The notes: generated by a model from the letters alone, not told the origin. 25,699 bases of DNA from CAZIDL01 sp964537825 (GCA_964537825.1 CAZIDL010000034.1:1-25699), one strand, 5' to 3'. Positions 1 to 7,376 are shown, counted from the first letter of the stretch. Numbers and translations are program-made.

Positions 1-32
1 TCCGGGAAAAATTCAATTCACCTTTTTTCACC

Positions 33-446
33 CCTTTTCTTTTGTCGCTCAAAAGAAAAGGACGCCTGCCCGCCTTTCAGGCGGGAAAAGAAAACGCCGG
101 CCTGAGGGATGGGTTCGGACCCGCTTATCGCTTCGCTCCGCTGCGAGCACCCGAACTCGGAGCGGCAGGGCCGCTCCTCGAACAGCGGATGCTCGCGGAC
201 GCTCCGCTCAGCGAGCGGGTGCCCCCGAACCCATCCCAAGGGCCGTTGAAGAGCCTCAAAACGGGTGGGGTGTGTAGGGAATGGAAAAAAGAAGGCGGGA
301 GCCTGCTGTGCGACAAGGCTGTGATGGCCGGGCCCATGGGCGGGCGGTGCGAGAAACGGCCATCGCTGGGTTTTCTTCTTTTTTCCGACCCGCCTGACCA
401 GCGTAAGTCGGGCAGGTTTTTTCGGCCCTTTTTCTAAAAAAGGGCC
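33..446 (+). repeat. Structured interspersed repeat, copy 1
   Basis: This is a non-coding repeat that recurs at 23235-23520 in the same orientation. It is built from stems visible in the sequence: a 12-bp hairpin at 33-44/50-61 with a 5-nt loop; a 7-bp hairpin at 69-75/79-85 that copy 2 lacks; a 13-bp stem at 106-118/225-237, continued after a one-sided bulge by a 7-bp stem at 119-125/214-220; a 12-bp stem GGAAAAAAGAAG at 283-294 with 375-386; and a 10-bp hairpin at 424-433/437-446. The 80 nt enclosed by the 283/386 stem match copy 2 at 73 positions with no indels. An extra nested hairpin occupies the apical loop (about 126-213), including an 8-bp stem at 159-166/170-177. It begins about 185 bp beyond the purE stop. 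I infer a structured RNA or palindromic repeat family; its function is unknown. Confidence 0.8.
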
Positions 447-630
447 TGTGAAGGAAGGGTGAAAGGAGCGCTGAAAAGAGATCCTAGCTCTCGCGTTATA
501 AGAGCCCCCAGAAGGACTTCAAGCTGTCGTTCTCTTTCAAGGAAGGGCTTTGAGACCCTTGGGTGTCCTTTTTCCCGGACGCCAATGATACCGGAGCGCG
601 ATCTTCAGGTTTTCTACCGAAGGAACTGGA
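447..630. other. Gene-free spacer between repeat copy 1 and purE
   Basis: I see no gene, tRNA or clear terminator here. The first 30 or so bases still resemble the flank of repeat copy 2 (purine-rich, with a shared GAAAG-type stretch), so the repeat may extend a little beyond its last hairpin. A 60-codon open frame crosses this stretch, but it has no recognisable protein features and runs towards the 3' end of purE. Confidence 0.5.
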
Positions 631-1119
631 TCAGCCTTTGAGTTCGCGGACCTGCTGTTCCACCTTTTCCGCCAGCTCCTTTTCGTACTGCTTCAGCCTC
701 TCGTGCACCGCTTCATCGTGATTCCCGATCATCCGTGCGGCCAGGACCCCTGCGTTCTTGGCCCCGTTCACGGCCACCGTGGCCACCGGGATCCCGCCGG
801 GCATCTGGGCGATGGAGAGCAGGGAGTCCCATCCATCGATGGAGTTCCTGGAGCGGATGGGCACGCCGATCACGGGAAGGGTGGTCATCGAAGCGGTCAT
901 CCCGGGAAGATGGGCGGCCCCACCGGCCCCTGCGATGATGACCTCTAATCCACGATCGGCGGCTCCTCTCGCATAATCCCGCATCCGGTCGGGCGTGCGG
1001 TGAGCAGACACGATGTCCAATTCGTAAGGGATCCCCAGATGCTCGAGTATATCGGCTGCCTCCTGCATGACCTCCAGGTCGGAACGGCTCCCCATGATGA
1101 TGCCTACGCGTGCGCTCAT
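631..1119 (-). CDS. purE: N5-carboxyaminoimidazole ribonucleotide mutase (PurE, class I)
   Basis: PurE converts N5-CAIR to CAIR in cytosolic de novo purine synthesis, using the product of PurK. The 162-residue protein has class I hallmarks: MGSRSDL near the N-terminus (phosphate binding), SAHRTP carrying the catalytic histidine, and the glycine-rich AGAGGAAHLPGM loop. The start at 1119 is chosen because its ATG overlaps the purK TGA as ATGA, and because the protein then begins directly with the conserved first strand (MSARVGIIMGS). A longer frame upstream adds 43 residues that lie inside purK and resemble nothing. It is the second gene of a purK-purE unit, translationally coupled by the overlap. 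The C-terminus carries a short charged helix after the core fold. The presence of PurK next door fits a class I (bacterial) enzyme. Confidence 0.96.
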   Translation of the reverse strand: MSARVGIIMGSRSDLEVMQEAADILEHLGIPYELDIVSAHRTPDRMRDYARGAADRGLEVIIAGAGGAAHLPGMTASMTTLPVIGVPIRSRNSIDGWDSLLSIAQMPGGIPVATVAVNGAKNAGVLAARMIGNHDEAVHERLKQYEKELAEKVEQQVRELKG

Positions 1120-2285
1120 TGTTTTGCTTTTTTGGCATTCTCCGGTCGGACGGTCACCTTCTCGCGGATCAGTTCGGCCTTTCTGCGTGCCTCTTTCATC
1201 TCGCGGTCTATCACGGTAGCGTGTCCCATCTTTCGAAAGGGCTTGCACTGCTTCTTGCCGTAGATGTGGAACTTGGCGCCGAAGATGTCCACGGCAGCAT
1301 CGATCTCATCGTATTCAGGGGGGCCTTCGCCTTCGTCGCTTCCGATCAGGTTGACCATAGCAGCGGGAATGATACTCTTGGTAGGGCTGAGCGGGAGGTC
1401 CATGATGGCGCGGAGATGCTGTTCGAACTGAGAGACCAGGTCCGCTTCGATCGTATGGTGGCCGCTGTTGTGCGGACGAGGGGCGATCTCGTTCACCAGG
1501 ACCTGCCCCGCTTTCGTTACGAACATCTCGATCGCCATGATCCCCACCGTGCCCATAGTATCGGCCATATCCTCGGCGATGCGGTAAGCCTGGGAGCTAA
1601 CTTCTTCACCGATCATAGCGGGACAGAACAGGTAGCGCACGAGGTTCGCATCGGGGTCGAATTCCATCTCCACCGGCTCGTGGATCTGCACATCATCCGA
1701 AGGGTTTCGGGCCACCAGTACCGCGATCTCTTTGTCGATGTCCACTCGCTCTTCCACGAGGCTCGGCGCATCGAACCCTTCGTCAAGGCTTACCGGCGTT
1801 TCGTGTACCATCACGCCCTTTCCATCATAGCCCCCTTTGCGTAGTTTCTGGACGACCGGGAGGCGTTCCGCATATTCCTTGAGTCCCTCTTTGCCTTCGA
1901 TCTGCTGGTATTCGGGAGAAGGGATCCCGTGCGCATCGAAGAAGTTCTTCTGGAGCCCTTTATCCTGCGCCATTCGGACGATCCAGGGTTGAGGATGGAC
2001 GGTGACACCTTCTTTTTCGAGCGTTTCCAGAGCCTCTACGTTCACGTTCTCGATCTCGATGGTGAGCAGGTCCACCTCCTTTCCGAAGGTCATTACGGTC
2101 TCGTAGTCGGTAAGATCGCCTTGTTGGAACTCGGTAGCGATCGAGGCGCAAGGCGCATCGGCTGAAGGATCGAGCACTTTGGTACGCACGTCGAGGTCGA
2201 TCGCTTTTTGGATCAACATGCGGCCCAGTTGACCGCCTCCGAGGACCCCCAATCGGTAGTCGGGGTGGTAGAACGCTTTGCTCAT
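1116..2285 (-). CDS. purK: N5-carboxyaminoimidazole ribonucleotide synthase (PurK)
   Basis: PurK is an ATP-grasp enzyme that carboxylates AIR with bicarbonate and ATP to give N5-CAIR, the PurE substrate. The 389-residue protein opens with the dinucleotide-like loop GVLGGGQLGRM. The ATP-grasp core follows, with RKGGYDGKG (ATP-binding loop), the VEERVDIDKEIAVLVARN segment, and the metal-site stretch VNEIAPRPHNSGHHT near residue 275. The start at 2285 gives MSKAFYHPDYRLGVLGGG; a frame 25 codons longer would run into the divergent hpt promoter. Its TGA overlaps the purE start (ATGA). The gene diverges from hpt across only 82 bp, so both promoters must share that space. No clear -33/-7 pair was found on the purK side. 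Confidence 0.96.
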   Translation of the reverse strand: MSKAFYHPDYRLGVLGGGQLGRMLIQKAIDLDVRTKVLDPSADAPCASIATEFQQGDLTDYETVMTFGKEVDLLTIEIENVNVEALETLEKEGVTVHPQPWIVRMAQDKGLQKNFFDAHGIPSPEYQQIEGKEGLKEYAERLPVVQKLRKGGYDGKGVMVHETPVSLDEGFDAPSLVEERVDIDKEIAVLVARNPSDDVQIHEPVEMEFDPDANLVRYLFCPAMIGEEVSSQAYRIAEDMADTMGTVGIMAIEMFVTKAGQVLVNEIAPRPHNSGHHTIEADLVSQFEQHLRAIMDLPLSPTKSIIPAAMVNLIGSDEGEGPPEYDEIDAAVDIFGAKFHIYGKKQCKPFRKMGHATVIDREMKEARRKAELIREKVTVRPENAKKAKQ

Positions 2286-2342
2286 CTTAAGGGTGGATTT
2301 TGGGTTTCCGCTCCGTTCGGAACTTCGCCCTTCAAATATCGA

Positions 2343-2350
2343 TAATTTTG
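2343..2350 (+). promoter_or_regulatory. Putative -7 box of the hpt-adk promoter
   Basis: TAATTTTG matches the Bacteroidota -7 consensus TAnnTTTG at every fixed position and lies 17 bp before the hpt ATG, inside the 82-bp purK/hpt divergent region. No good -33 element stands at the usual 19-bp distance, so the call rests on the -7 box and its position. Confidence 0.5.
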
Positions 2351-2367
2351 CTCCGAGCATCGGAACG

Positions 2368-2904
2368 ATGGCAGAGCGGCTTCAGATCGGCGACAAGGAG
2401 TTCGAACGCTTCCTTCCGGAGGTGGCGATCCTTGAAGGGGTGGAGCGAGTGGCCGGGGAGCTGAACGAGCAACTCCAGGGTCGCCGTCCCATCCTTTTGA
2501 GCGTGCTCAATGGAGCTTTTCTCTTCACGGCCGACTTGGTGAAGCGGCTCGATATCGATTGCGAGGTCTCCTTCGTGAAAGTGGCCTCCTATAGCGGGAC
2601 CACCAGCACCGGAACGATGAAACAACTCGTGGGGCTCAACGAGTACCTGGAAGGGCGCTTGGTCGTCATCGTGGAGGATATTGTGGATACGGGCAATACG
2701 CTCGAGCACATCCTTCGCTCCCTGCACGAACATCATCCGGAGGAGGTCCGCGTGGCAACACTCCTCTTCAAACCCGATGCGTATCGGGGCAAGCGGGTGG
2801 TCGACCATCGGGCGCTCGAAGTTCCCGACGATTTCCTCTTGGGCTATGGGTTGGATTACGATGGCCTCGGCCGGAATCTTCGGGATATTTATAAATTGGC
2901 TTGA
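2368..2904 (+). CDS. hpt: Hypoxanthine phosphoribosyltransferase
   Basis: This cytosolic salvage enzyme joins hypoxanthine (and usually guanine) to PRPP to make IMP or GMP. The 178-residue protein is a normal length for the family. It carries the type I phosphoribosyltransferase PRPP-binding motif VVIVEDIVDTGNTL at about residues 99-112, the flexible-loop segment SYSGTTSTG at about 74-82, and VLNGAF at about 46-51. The start at 2368 (MAERLQIGDKEF) follows the -7 box at 2343; a frame starting 90 bases earlier would include the promoter and translate to non-homologous residues. The gene leads a plus-strand run, with adk following after 16 nt. It diverges from purK, so de novo and salvage purine genes sit back to back. 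Confidence 0.95.
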   Translation: MAERLQIGDKEFERFLPEVAILEGVERVAGELNEQLQGRRPILLSVLNGAFLFTADLVKRLDIDCEVSFVKVASYSGTTSTGTMKQLVGLNEYLEGRLVVIVEDIVDTGNTLEHILRSLHEHHPEEVRVATLLFKPDAYRGKRVVDHRALEVPDDFLLGYGLDYDGLGRNLRDIYKLA

Positions 2905-2920
2905 GAACGAAACGGAAATT

Positions 2921-3496
2921 ATGCTGAATATCGTACTATTCGGTCCGCCAGGGGCCGGGAAAGGGACCCAGTCGGAAAAGCTGATCGAACACTACGGGTT
3001 GGTGCACCTGGCTACGGGCGACCTCTTGCGCAGCGAGATCGAGAAAGGAACAGAGCTCGGAAAGCGCGCCAAGGAGATCATGGACCGAGGTGAGCTCGTC
3101 CCGGATGAAGTGGTGATCGGGATGATCCGGGGTCGGATCGAAGAGGGGTCGGACGCAAGGGGCTTCATCTTCGATGGCTTTCCCCGGACCAAAGAACAGG
3201 CCGAAGCCCTCGATCAGCTCCTCGAGGAAAAAGGCAGCAGCATTACCATGATGCTGGCCCTGGAAGTGGATGAGGAAGAGCTCCTGAAGCGTCTTCTCGA
3301 GCGTGGGAAGGAGTCCGGAAGGAGCGATGACCAGGACGAATCGACCATCCGGAACCGGATCGAGGAGTATGAGAAAAAGACCGCTCCCCTCAAGGAATAC
3401 TACCGGGATCAAGGAAAATTCCGATCGATCGAGGGCGTGGGTAGCATCGATGAGATCTTCGGGCGCATCCAAGAGGCGATCGAGATGGAGGCATAA
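2921..3496 (+). CDS. adk: Adenylate kinase
   Basis: Adenylate kinase interconverts ATP + AMP and 2 ADP in the cytosol. The 191-residue protein begins with the P-loop GPPGAGKGTQ (residues 8-17). It then has ATGDLLR for AMP binding, the FDGFPRT motif at about residues 84-90, and a short LID segment around RGKESGRSDDQ with no zinc-binding cysteines. That makes it the short-LID form. The ATG at 2921 is set by homology to the P-loop start; the open frame extends much further upstream, but only as a shadow of hpt. It lies 16 nt after hpt, so the two are probably cotranscribed. A 131-nt gap follows before obg. Confidence 0.97.
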   Translation: MLNIVLFGPPGAGKGTQSEKLIEHYGLVHLATGDLLRSEIEKGTELGKRAKEIMDRGELVPDEVVIGMIRGRIEEGSDARGFIFDGFPRTKEQAEALDQLLEEKGSSITMMLALEVDEEELLKRLLERGKESGRSDDQDESTIRNRIEEYEKKTAPLKEYYRDQGKFRSIEGVGSIDEIFGRIQEAIEMEA

Positions 3497-3627
3497 GAGC
3501 GCTTCAGGAGCCCAACGGTCCTAAAGGGTCCACGGTCCATCAGCCCAAAGGGCCAACGAGCTTCTGTTTTCGACCATCTATTGGAACTTAGGGTTAATAG
3601 GGGAAGAGCACTGGAATGGGGGAGACC

Positions 3628-4638
3628 ATGAGCAATTTCATCGATCACGTTCGGATCTGTTGCCGCTCTGGAAAAGGCGGGGATGGGAGCGTGCATTTTC
3701 ACCGCGACCGTTTTACGCAGAAAGGAGGTCCGGATGGTGGAGATGGAGGCCGCGGTGGGCACATCCTGGTCCGGGGGAGCAAACACCGTTGGACCCTCGT
3801 TCATCTGCGTTATCACAAGCACGTGATCGCCGGTGATGGGGAGCCCGGAGGGGGGTCGAACAAGCACGGCGCTAATGGGGAGGATGTTGTGCTCGAGCTT
3901 CCTTTGGGAACGGTGGTCATCGACCTCGAAAGCGGAATGGAGCAGATGGAAGTGCTCGAGGACGGAGAAGAAAAGCTTTTGGTCCCGGGGGGCAAAGGCG
4001 GGAAAGGGAATACCCGTTACAAAAGTTCCACCCGTCAGGCTCCTCAATATGCGCAGGAGGGAGGGGCAGGCCGGGAGGAGTGGAAAGTGATGGAGTTGAA
4101 GGTCTTGGCCGATGTGGGATTGGTGGGAAAACCGAACGCCGGAAAGTCCACGCTCTTGAGCGTCCTCAGTGCTGCCAAACCAAAGGTGGCTGATTATCCC
4201 TTCACCACCACCGAACCGGGGCTTGGCATGGTCTTCTTCAAGGACGATCGCTCTTTCGCGATCGCGGACATTCCCGGCTTGATCGAGGGGGCGCACGAAG
4301 GAAAGGGGATGGGGGATCGCTTCCTCCGGCATATCGAACGGAATGCAAGCTTGCTCCTCCTGATCCCTGCCGATAGTGATGACCCGGCCGCAGAATACCA
4401 AATGCTCCTGAGTGAACTAGAAGCCTACGATCCGACCCTTTTGAACAAAAGCTTTGTGGTCGCCGTATCGAAAGCGGATATGCTGGACGAGGAACTCCGG
4501 GAAGAATTGCTTCGATGCTTTCCTTCGTCGGTTTCACCTATTTTCATTTCTTCGGTCACTGAAGAAGGACTGAAAGGATTGAAAGAGCGCTTGTGGGACT
4601 CCCTCAAAACCCCTGAAAGCGATGATCGAGACCCTTGA
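3628..4638 (+). CDS. obgE: Obg-family GTPase (ObgE/CgtA)
   Basis: Obg is an essential GTPase linked to large ribosomal subunit assembly and stress control. The 336-residue protein has the glycine-rich Obg fold in residues 1-160 (CRSGKGGDGSVHFHR, GGPDGGDGGRGG), then the G domain: G1 GKPNAGKS (167-174), switch I TTTEPGLG, G3 DIPG (214-217), G4 SKAD (281-284, a variant of NKxD) and G5 ISSVTEEG. It stops soon after the G domain, so the variable C-terminal domain of some homologues is missing. The start at 3628 fits the family N-terminus (MSNFIDHVRI) and has a GGGGGAG stretch just before it; an ATG at 3616 would add four residues. The last 17 nt overlap the PAP2 gene, suggesting one transcript. 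Confidence 0.95.
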   Translation: MSNFIDHVRICCRSGKGGDGSVHFHRDRFTQKGGPDGGDGGRGGHILVRGSKHRWTLVHLRYHKHVIAGDGEPGGGSNKHGANGEDVVLELPLGTVVIDLESGMEQMEVLEDGEEKLLVPGGKGGKGNTRYKSSTRQAPQYAQEGGAGREEWKVMELKVLADVGLVGKPNAGKSTLLSVLSAAKPKVADYPFTTTEPGLGMVFFKDDRSFAIADIPGLIEGAHEGKGMGDRFLRHIERNASLLLLIPADSDDPAAEYQMLLSELEAYDPTLLNKSFVVAVSKADMLDEELREELLRCFPSSVSPIFISSVTEEGLKGLKERLWDSLKTPESDDRDP

Positions 4639-5215
4639 GGCCTGGGATCAGGAGCTTTTTCTCCTCCTGAACGGGAATGCTGGTCCTGCTATGGACTGGT
4701 TCATGGTGATGGTCAGCGAGAAGTACTTCTGGCTTCCGCTCTACGTGCTCTTCCTTTGGTTGATCTACCGGAATTTCGGAGTGAAGGGAGCACTGCTGGC
4801 TATGCTGGCCGTGGCGGTCTCTATCACGTTGACCGATCAGAGTTCAGTGCAGCTCTTCAAGTTCCAGTTCGAACGCTTCCGTCCTTGCCACCATTTGGGG
4901 CTTCAGGGATCGTTCCATCAACCTGAAGTGATCGGTTGTGGGGGAAGGTTCGGGTTCGTTTCCTCGCATGCCGCCAATTTCTTTGGCGTGTCAACGGTCA
5001 TTGGCATGACGTTGCGTCATCGTTATCCCCGCATCCTGCTCTGGCTCTATTTATGGGCCGGATTGATCGCATACAGCCGCATCTACCTCGCCAAGCATTA
5101 TCCGGCCGATGTGGTCGGAGGTGCCTTGCTGGGGATCCTTTTGGGGTATTTGGTCTATCTGGGATACCGCTATGCTTTGCAGCGCACTGATGCCATGCCT
5201 ACCCAAGAGGGATGA
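4622..5215 (+). CDS. PAP2-family membrane phosphatase
   Basis: This 197-residue multi-pass inner-membrane protein belongs to the PAP2 acid phosphatase superfamily, which removes phosphate from lipid substrates such as undecaprenyl pyrophosphate or phosphatidyl phosphates. All three motifs are visible: KX6RP at K80-P88, SSHA at 114-117 (here SSH instead of the more usual PSGH, with the histidine kept), and SRx5HxxxD at S152-D163. Hydrophobic segments cover roughly residues 36-50, 55-72, 119-131, 138-151 and 164-180. It overlaps obg by 17 nt and its TGA overlaps the crcB ATG (ATGA), so the three genes look translationally linked. The substrate cannot be told from sequence; an undecaprenyl-pyrophosphatase role is a guess. 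Confidence 0.88.
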   Translation: MIETLEAWDQELFLLLNGNAGPAMDWFMVMVSEKYFWLPLYVLFLWLIYRNFGVKGALLAMLAVAVSITLTDQSSVQLFKFQFERFRPCHHLGLQGSFHQPEVIGCGGRFGFVSSHAANFFGVSTVIGMTLRHRYPRILLWLYLWAGLIAYSRIYLAKHYPADVVGGALLGILLGYLVYLGYRYALQRTDAMPTQEG

Positions 5216-5580
5216 GGACGCTGCTCGCCATATTCATCGGAGGTGGTGCCGGGAGCCTTTTGCGTTACGGCATCGGTCGTGCGGTGGGGTCCTTTCACAA
5301 CGCCCCCTTTCCGCTCGGGACCTTTTTCGCCAATATTTTGAGCTGTATCGTTTTGGCTTTGGTGATGCTCGGTATCTCTAAGCTACCGGGATCCGCTTTT
5401 CACTGGAAAGCTTTGCTCATCATCGGCTTTTGCGGAGGGCTTAGCACCTTTTCAACCTTCAGCATGGAATCCTTTCAGCTGTTGAAAGAAGGCTATTGGG
5501 AATGGTCCCTCCTCAACATCGGCACCAGCGTAGGGGGATGCCTCCTTATCCTTTACCTGGTCGGGGGAAGGGTTTTGTGA
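5212..5580 (+). CDS. crcB: Fluoride ion channel CrcB/FluC
   Basis: CrcB/FluC exports fluoride as a dual-topology dimer in the inner membrane. The 122-residue protein has four hydrophobic segments and the family motifs GGGAGSLLRYGIG at residues 10-22, GTFFANILSC (the GTLxVN-type motif) near residues 36-45, and GFCGGLSTFSTFS around residue 75, which contains the phenylalanine/serine/threonine track of the pore and central sodium site. It is a single gene, so the channel is probably a homodimer. Its ATG overlaps the PAP2 stop by 4 nt. No fluoride riboswitch is evident, as expected for a gene embedded in a housekeeping run. Confidence 0.93.
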   Translation: MRTLLAIFIGGGAGSLLRYGIGRAVGSFHNAPFPLGTFFANILSCIVLALVMLGISKLPGSAFHWKALLIIGFCGGLSTFSTFSMESFQLLKEGYWEWSLLNIGTSVGGCLLILYLVGGRVL

Positions 5581-5595
5581 TCGGAAGACGGGAGG

Positions 5596-5676
5596 TGGGG
5601 ACGACAATTCCGTTGGGGCGACCGGTTATTGTAGGGGGCATCCATGTTGGGGCGACACATGTGTTGTCCCTCCAAT
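5596..5676. repeat. Degenerate GGGGCGAC palindromic repeat cluster (left of padR-pspC)
   Basis: The convergent gap between crcB and pspC holds several degenerate copies of a GTTGGGGCGAC-type unit (around 5596-5607, 5612-5622 and 5646-5656). The last forms a hairpin, GGGGCGACACA with TGTGTTGTCCCT, paired except for two G-T positions. The same unit, better preserved, recurs at 7377-7419. I see no gene and no classical terminator in 5581-5794. Confidence 0.5.
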
Positions 5677-5794
5677 GTGGTTTTCGGGGTGTCACTGTGG
5701 TCGTTTTCATCGCCGGTTTTATTGGATGGGTGACAGGGACGATCGTGGGAAAATGTTGGGATGATCGGGGACGTTTGTTGAGGCGATGGGCGGA

Positions 5795-6877
5795 TCAACC
5801 CGTAAGGCTCGCTCCGTACCAATAAGTTCCCGCATAAAGGCATATCAGAAGTCCTACGAGCCATAGGATGAACAGGACCACCCCGGCACTGCGAATTTTC
5901 CCATCGATCGCGAAGAGGGTTTTTATCCCACTGTAAAAGAACGCGAACATCGGTACGGCGATGAAAAGGCCGAAACCTACCTTGAAAAGGAGCTGGTGGA
6001 GAGGGTCCTTGATGAAGAGGGAAAGGGTCTCGTTGAACGTATAGTCTGCACTATCCGTGTGGAGGAAGATGAAGTGATCCCCGCCTCCTCCGTAGGCCTG
6101 GAAAAGGACCAGGGCGAAGACGATCCCCAAGAGAAGGAGAAGGGCGGCTCCGAACTTTTCAAAACCCTTTCCGACCCAGTAAAGGATCCCCTGGAAGACT
6201 TCCTTCACCCTGGAGCCGACCTCCTTGCTCTTCCCTTTGAACTCTTCGCTCTCCATACCCTTCTTGAACTTTCCGAATCGGTCCTTCAGCTCCTCGCTCT
6301 CCTCTTTCATCTTTCGCTTGAGGTTGTCCAGGTTGACCGCCTCTCCACGCATGTGGAGTTTCTCAGAACGCGTCCGGGCTTCGGGGACGATCACCCAGAG
6401 CACGAGGTAAATGATCGGCCCGACGCCGGCGGCCAAGACGGCGACCACGAAAGCAAGGCGGAGCCATAGCGGGTCCCGGCCGAGATAGGCGCTGATCCCG
6501 GAACAAACCCCTCCCAGGACTTTGTCGTCCGGGTTCCGATAGATCCGTTTTTCCGGTCCGCTACCGCTGGCTTCTCCGCTGCTTTCATTCTCTCCTTCTT
6601 CGGCATGGGGTTCTCCATCACCGAAAGCTTCCGGTCGTCCGAGGATCTCGATCGTCCGTTCCACGTCCTCTTTCGTAACGACTTCTTTTCCGGATCCGAG
6701 CTTCTCCCGAAAGAGTTCGGCGATGCGAGCCTCCACATCCTCCATGATCTCTTCCAGTCCCTCGTCGTTGGCGAGGTGCTCCCGAATGCGTTTCAGGTAA
6801 GCTTCGAGTTTTTCGTAGGCATCTTCTTCGATGTGGAATACGATGCCGCTGATGTTTGCTGTGACGGTGCGTTTCAT
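5795..6877 (-). CDS. PspC-domain envelope-stress membrane protein
   Basis: This 360-residue protein carries a PspC domain at about residues 110-168 (RIYRNPDDKVLGGVCSGISAY, then a membrane segment ending WVIVPEA). PspC domains are known from the phage-shock response and from regulators of membrane stress. Residues 1-85 form a separate soluble region (MKRTVTANISGIVFHIEEDAYEKL) typical of Bacteroidota PspC proteins, joined by an acidic linker at about 86-108. A charged, lysine-rich region (about 180-232) is followed by further hydrophobic segments near 243-263, 297-317 and 328-350. The ATG at 6877 overlaps the padR stop (ATGA), so the two are coupled. I infer that PadR controls its expression. 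Confidence 0.88.
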   Translation of the reverse strand: MKRTVTANISGIVFHIEEDAYEKLEAYLKRIREHLANDEGLEEIMEDVEARIAELFREKLGSGKEVVTKEDVERTIEILGRPEAFGDGEPHAEEGENESSGEASGSGPEKRIYRNPDDKVLGGVCSGISAYLGRDPLWLRLAFVVAVLAAGVGPIIYLVLWVIVPEARTRSEKLHMRGEAVNLDNLKRKMKEESEELKDRFGKFKKGMESEEFKGKSKEVGSRVKEVFQGILYWVGKGFEKFGAALLLLLGIVFALVLFQAYGGGGDHFIFLHTDSADYTFNETLSLFIKDPLHQLLFKVGFGLFIAVPMFAFFYSGIKTLFAIDGKIRSAGVVLFILWLVGLLICLYAGTYWYGASLTG

Positions 6878-7212
6878 GAGCTGCTTTCTTCTTGGGTGAT
6901 CTGACGAACGGCCTCGTGGAGTTCTTGCCAGGTCTTATCCAGCTCGGAGAGGAAGCGATCCCCCTCCTTCGTTAGAGCATAATACTTGCGCGGCGGTCCG
7001 GAGCTGGACTCTTCCCAGCGATACTGGAGAAGCCCCGCATTCTTGAGTCTGGTGAGCAATGGATAAAGGGTCCCTTCCACCACGATCAGCCTTGCCTCCT
7101 TTAATTCTTCGAGAATATCGGAGGGATAAGCTTCCCGCTTCTTGAGGACCGAAAGGATACAGTACTCGAGGATCCCTTTCCGCATCTGCGCTTGCGTGTT
7201 CTCGATTTTCAT
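6874..7212 (-). CDS. PadR-family transcriptional regulator
   Basis: This 112-residue winged-helix regulator belongs to the PadR family. The N-terminal half has the typical pattern MRKGILEYCILSVL, AYPSDILEEL, VVEGTLYPLLTRLKNAGLL and YYALTKEG (winged helix, about residues 10-85). A C-terminal helix for dimerisation follows (FLSELDKTWQELHEAVRQI). It is the first gene of a padR-pspC unit, joined by a 4-nt ATGA overlap. An imperfect palindrome overlapping the likely promoter at 7246-7273 is a good candidate for its own operator, which would make the pair autoregulated. The inducing signal cannot be read from sequence. Confidence 0.93.
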   Translation of the reverse strand: MKIENTQAQMRKGILEYCILSVLKKREAYPSDILEELKEARLIVVEGTLYPLLTRLKNAGLLQYRWEESSSGPPRKYYALTKEGDRFLSELDKTWQELHEAVRQITQEESSS

Positions 7213-7245
7213 ATTCCTTCTCGTTCGGGAACGAATTTAAGATAA

Positions 7246-7273
7246 AACAAGGTACCATGCAATACAAGGTACT
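7246..7273 (-). promoter_or_regulatory. padR promoter with operator-like palindrome
   Basis: Reading the minus strand, AGTACCTTGTATTGC is followed by ATGGTACCTTGTT. The element ACAAGGTAC (plus strand) occurs twice, at 7247-7255 and 7264-7272, 17 bp apart. The copies also frame an imperfect 23-bp palindrome with GTACC/GGTAC outer arms. The downstream TACCTTGT resembles the Bacteroidota -7 box (TAnnTTTG, 6 of 8 positions) and lies about 35 bp before the padR ATG. Overlap of palindrome and promoter suggests negative autoregulation by PadR (inference). Confidence 0.55.
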
Positions 7274-7376
7274 ATATTTTTTTCATTCCGCCTCCATGAC
7301 CTTCCGAGTTTTTGAAATGGCGAGGGTTTTGGGAGTTATCCGGTGGCGGTTTTTATACCCAGGGCCCCGCATCTGT

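Noticed and set aside
42..437. A 131-codon plus-strand frame across repeat copy 1, and a 74-codon frame at 23289-23513 in copy 2.
   Set aside because: Both share LSERVPPN near one end and FRFFRPFF at the other, but the middle is read in different frames in the two copies and carries indels, so the DNA is conserved without a conserved protein.
424..446. The GGCCCTTTTT/AAAAAGGGCC hairpin as an intrinsic terminator.
   Set aside because: No T-run follows the stem on either strand; the T and A tracts are inside the stem itself.
3513..3556. GGTCC/GGTCCAC heptad-like repeats in the adk-obg gap.
   Set aside because: Only two or three short units are present, too few to call an array. They could be remnants of heptanucleotide repeats or chance.
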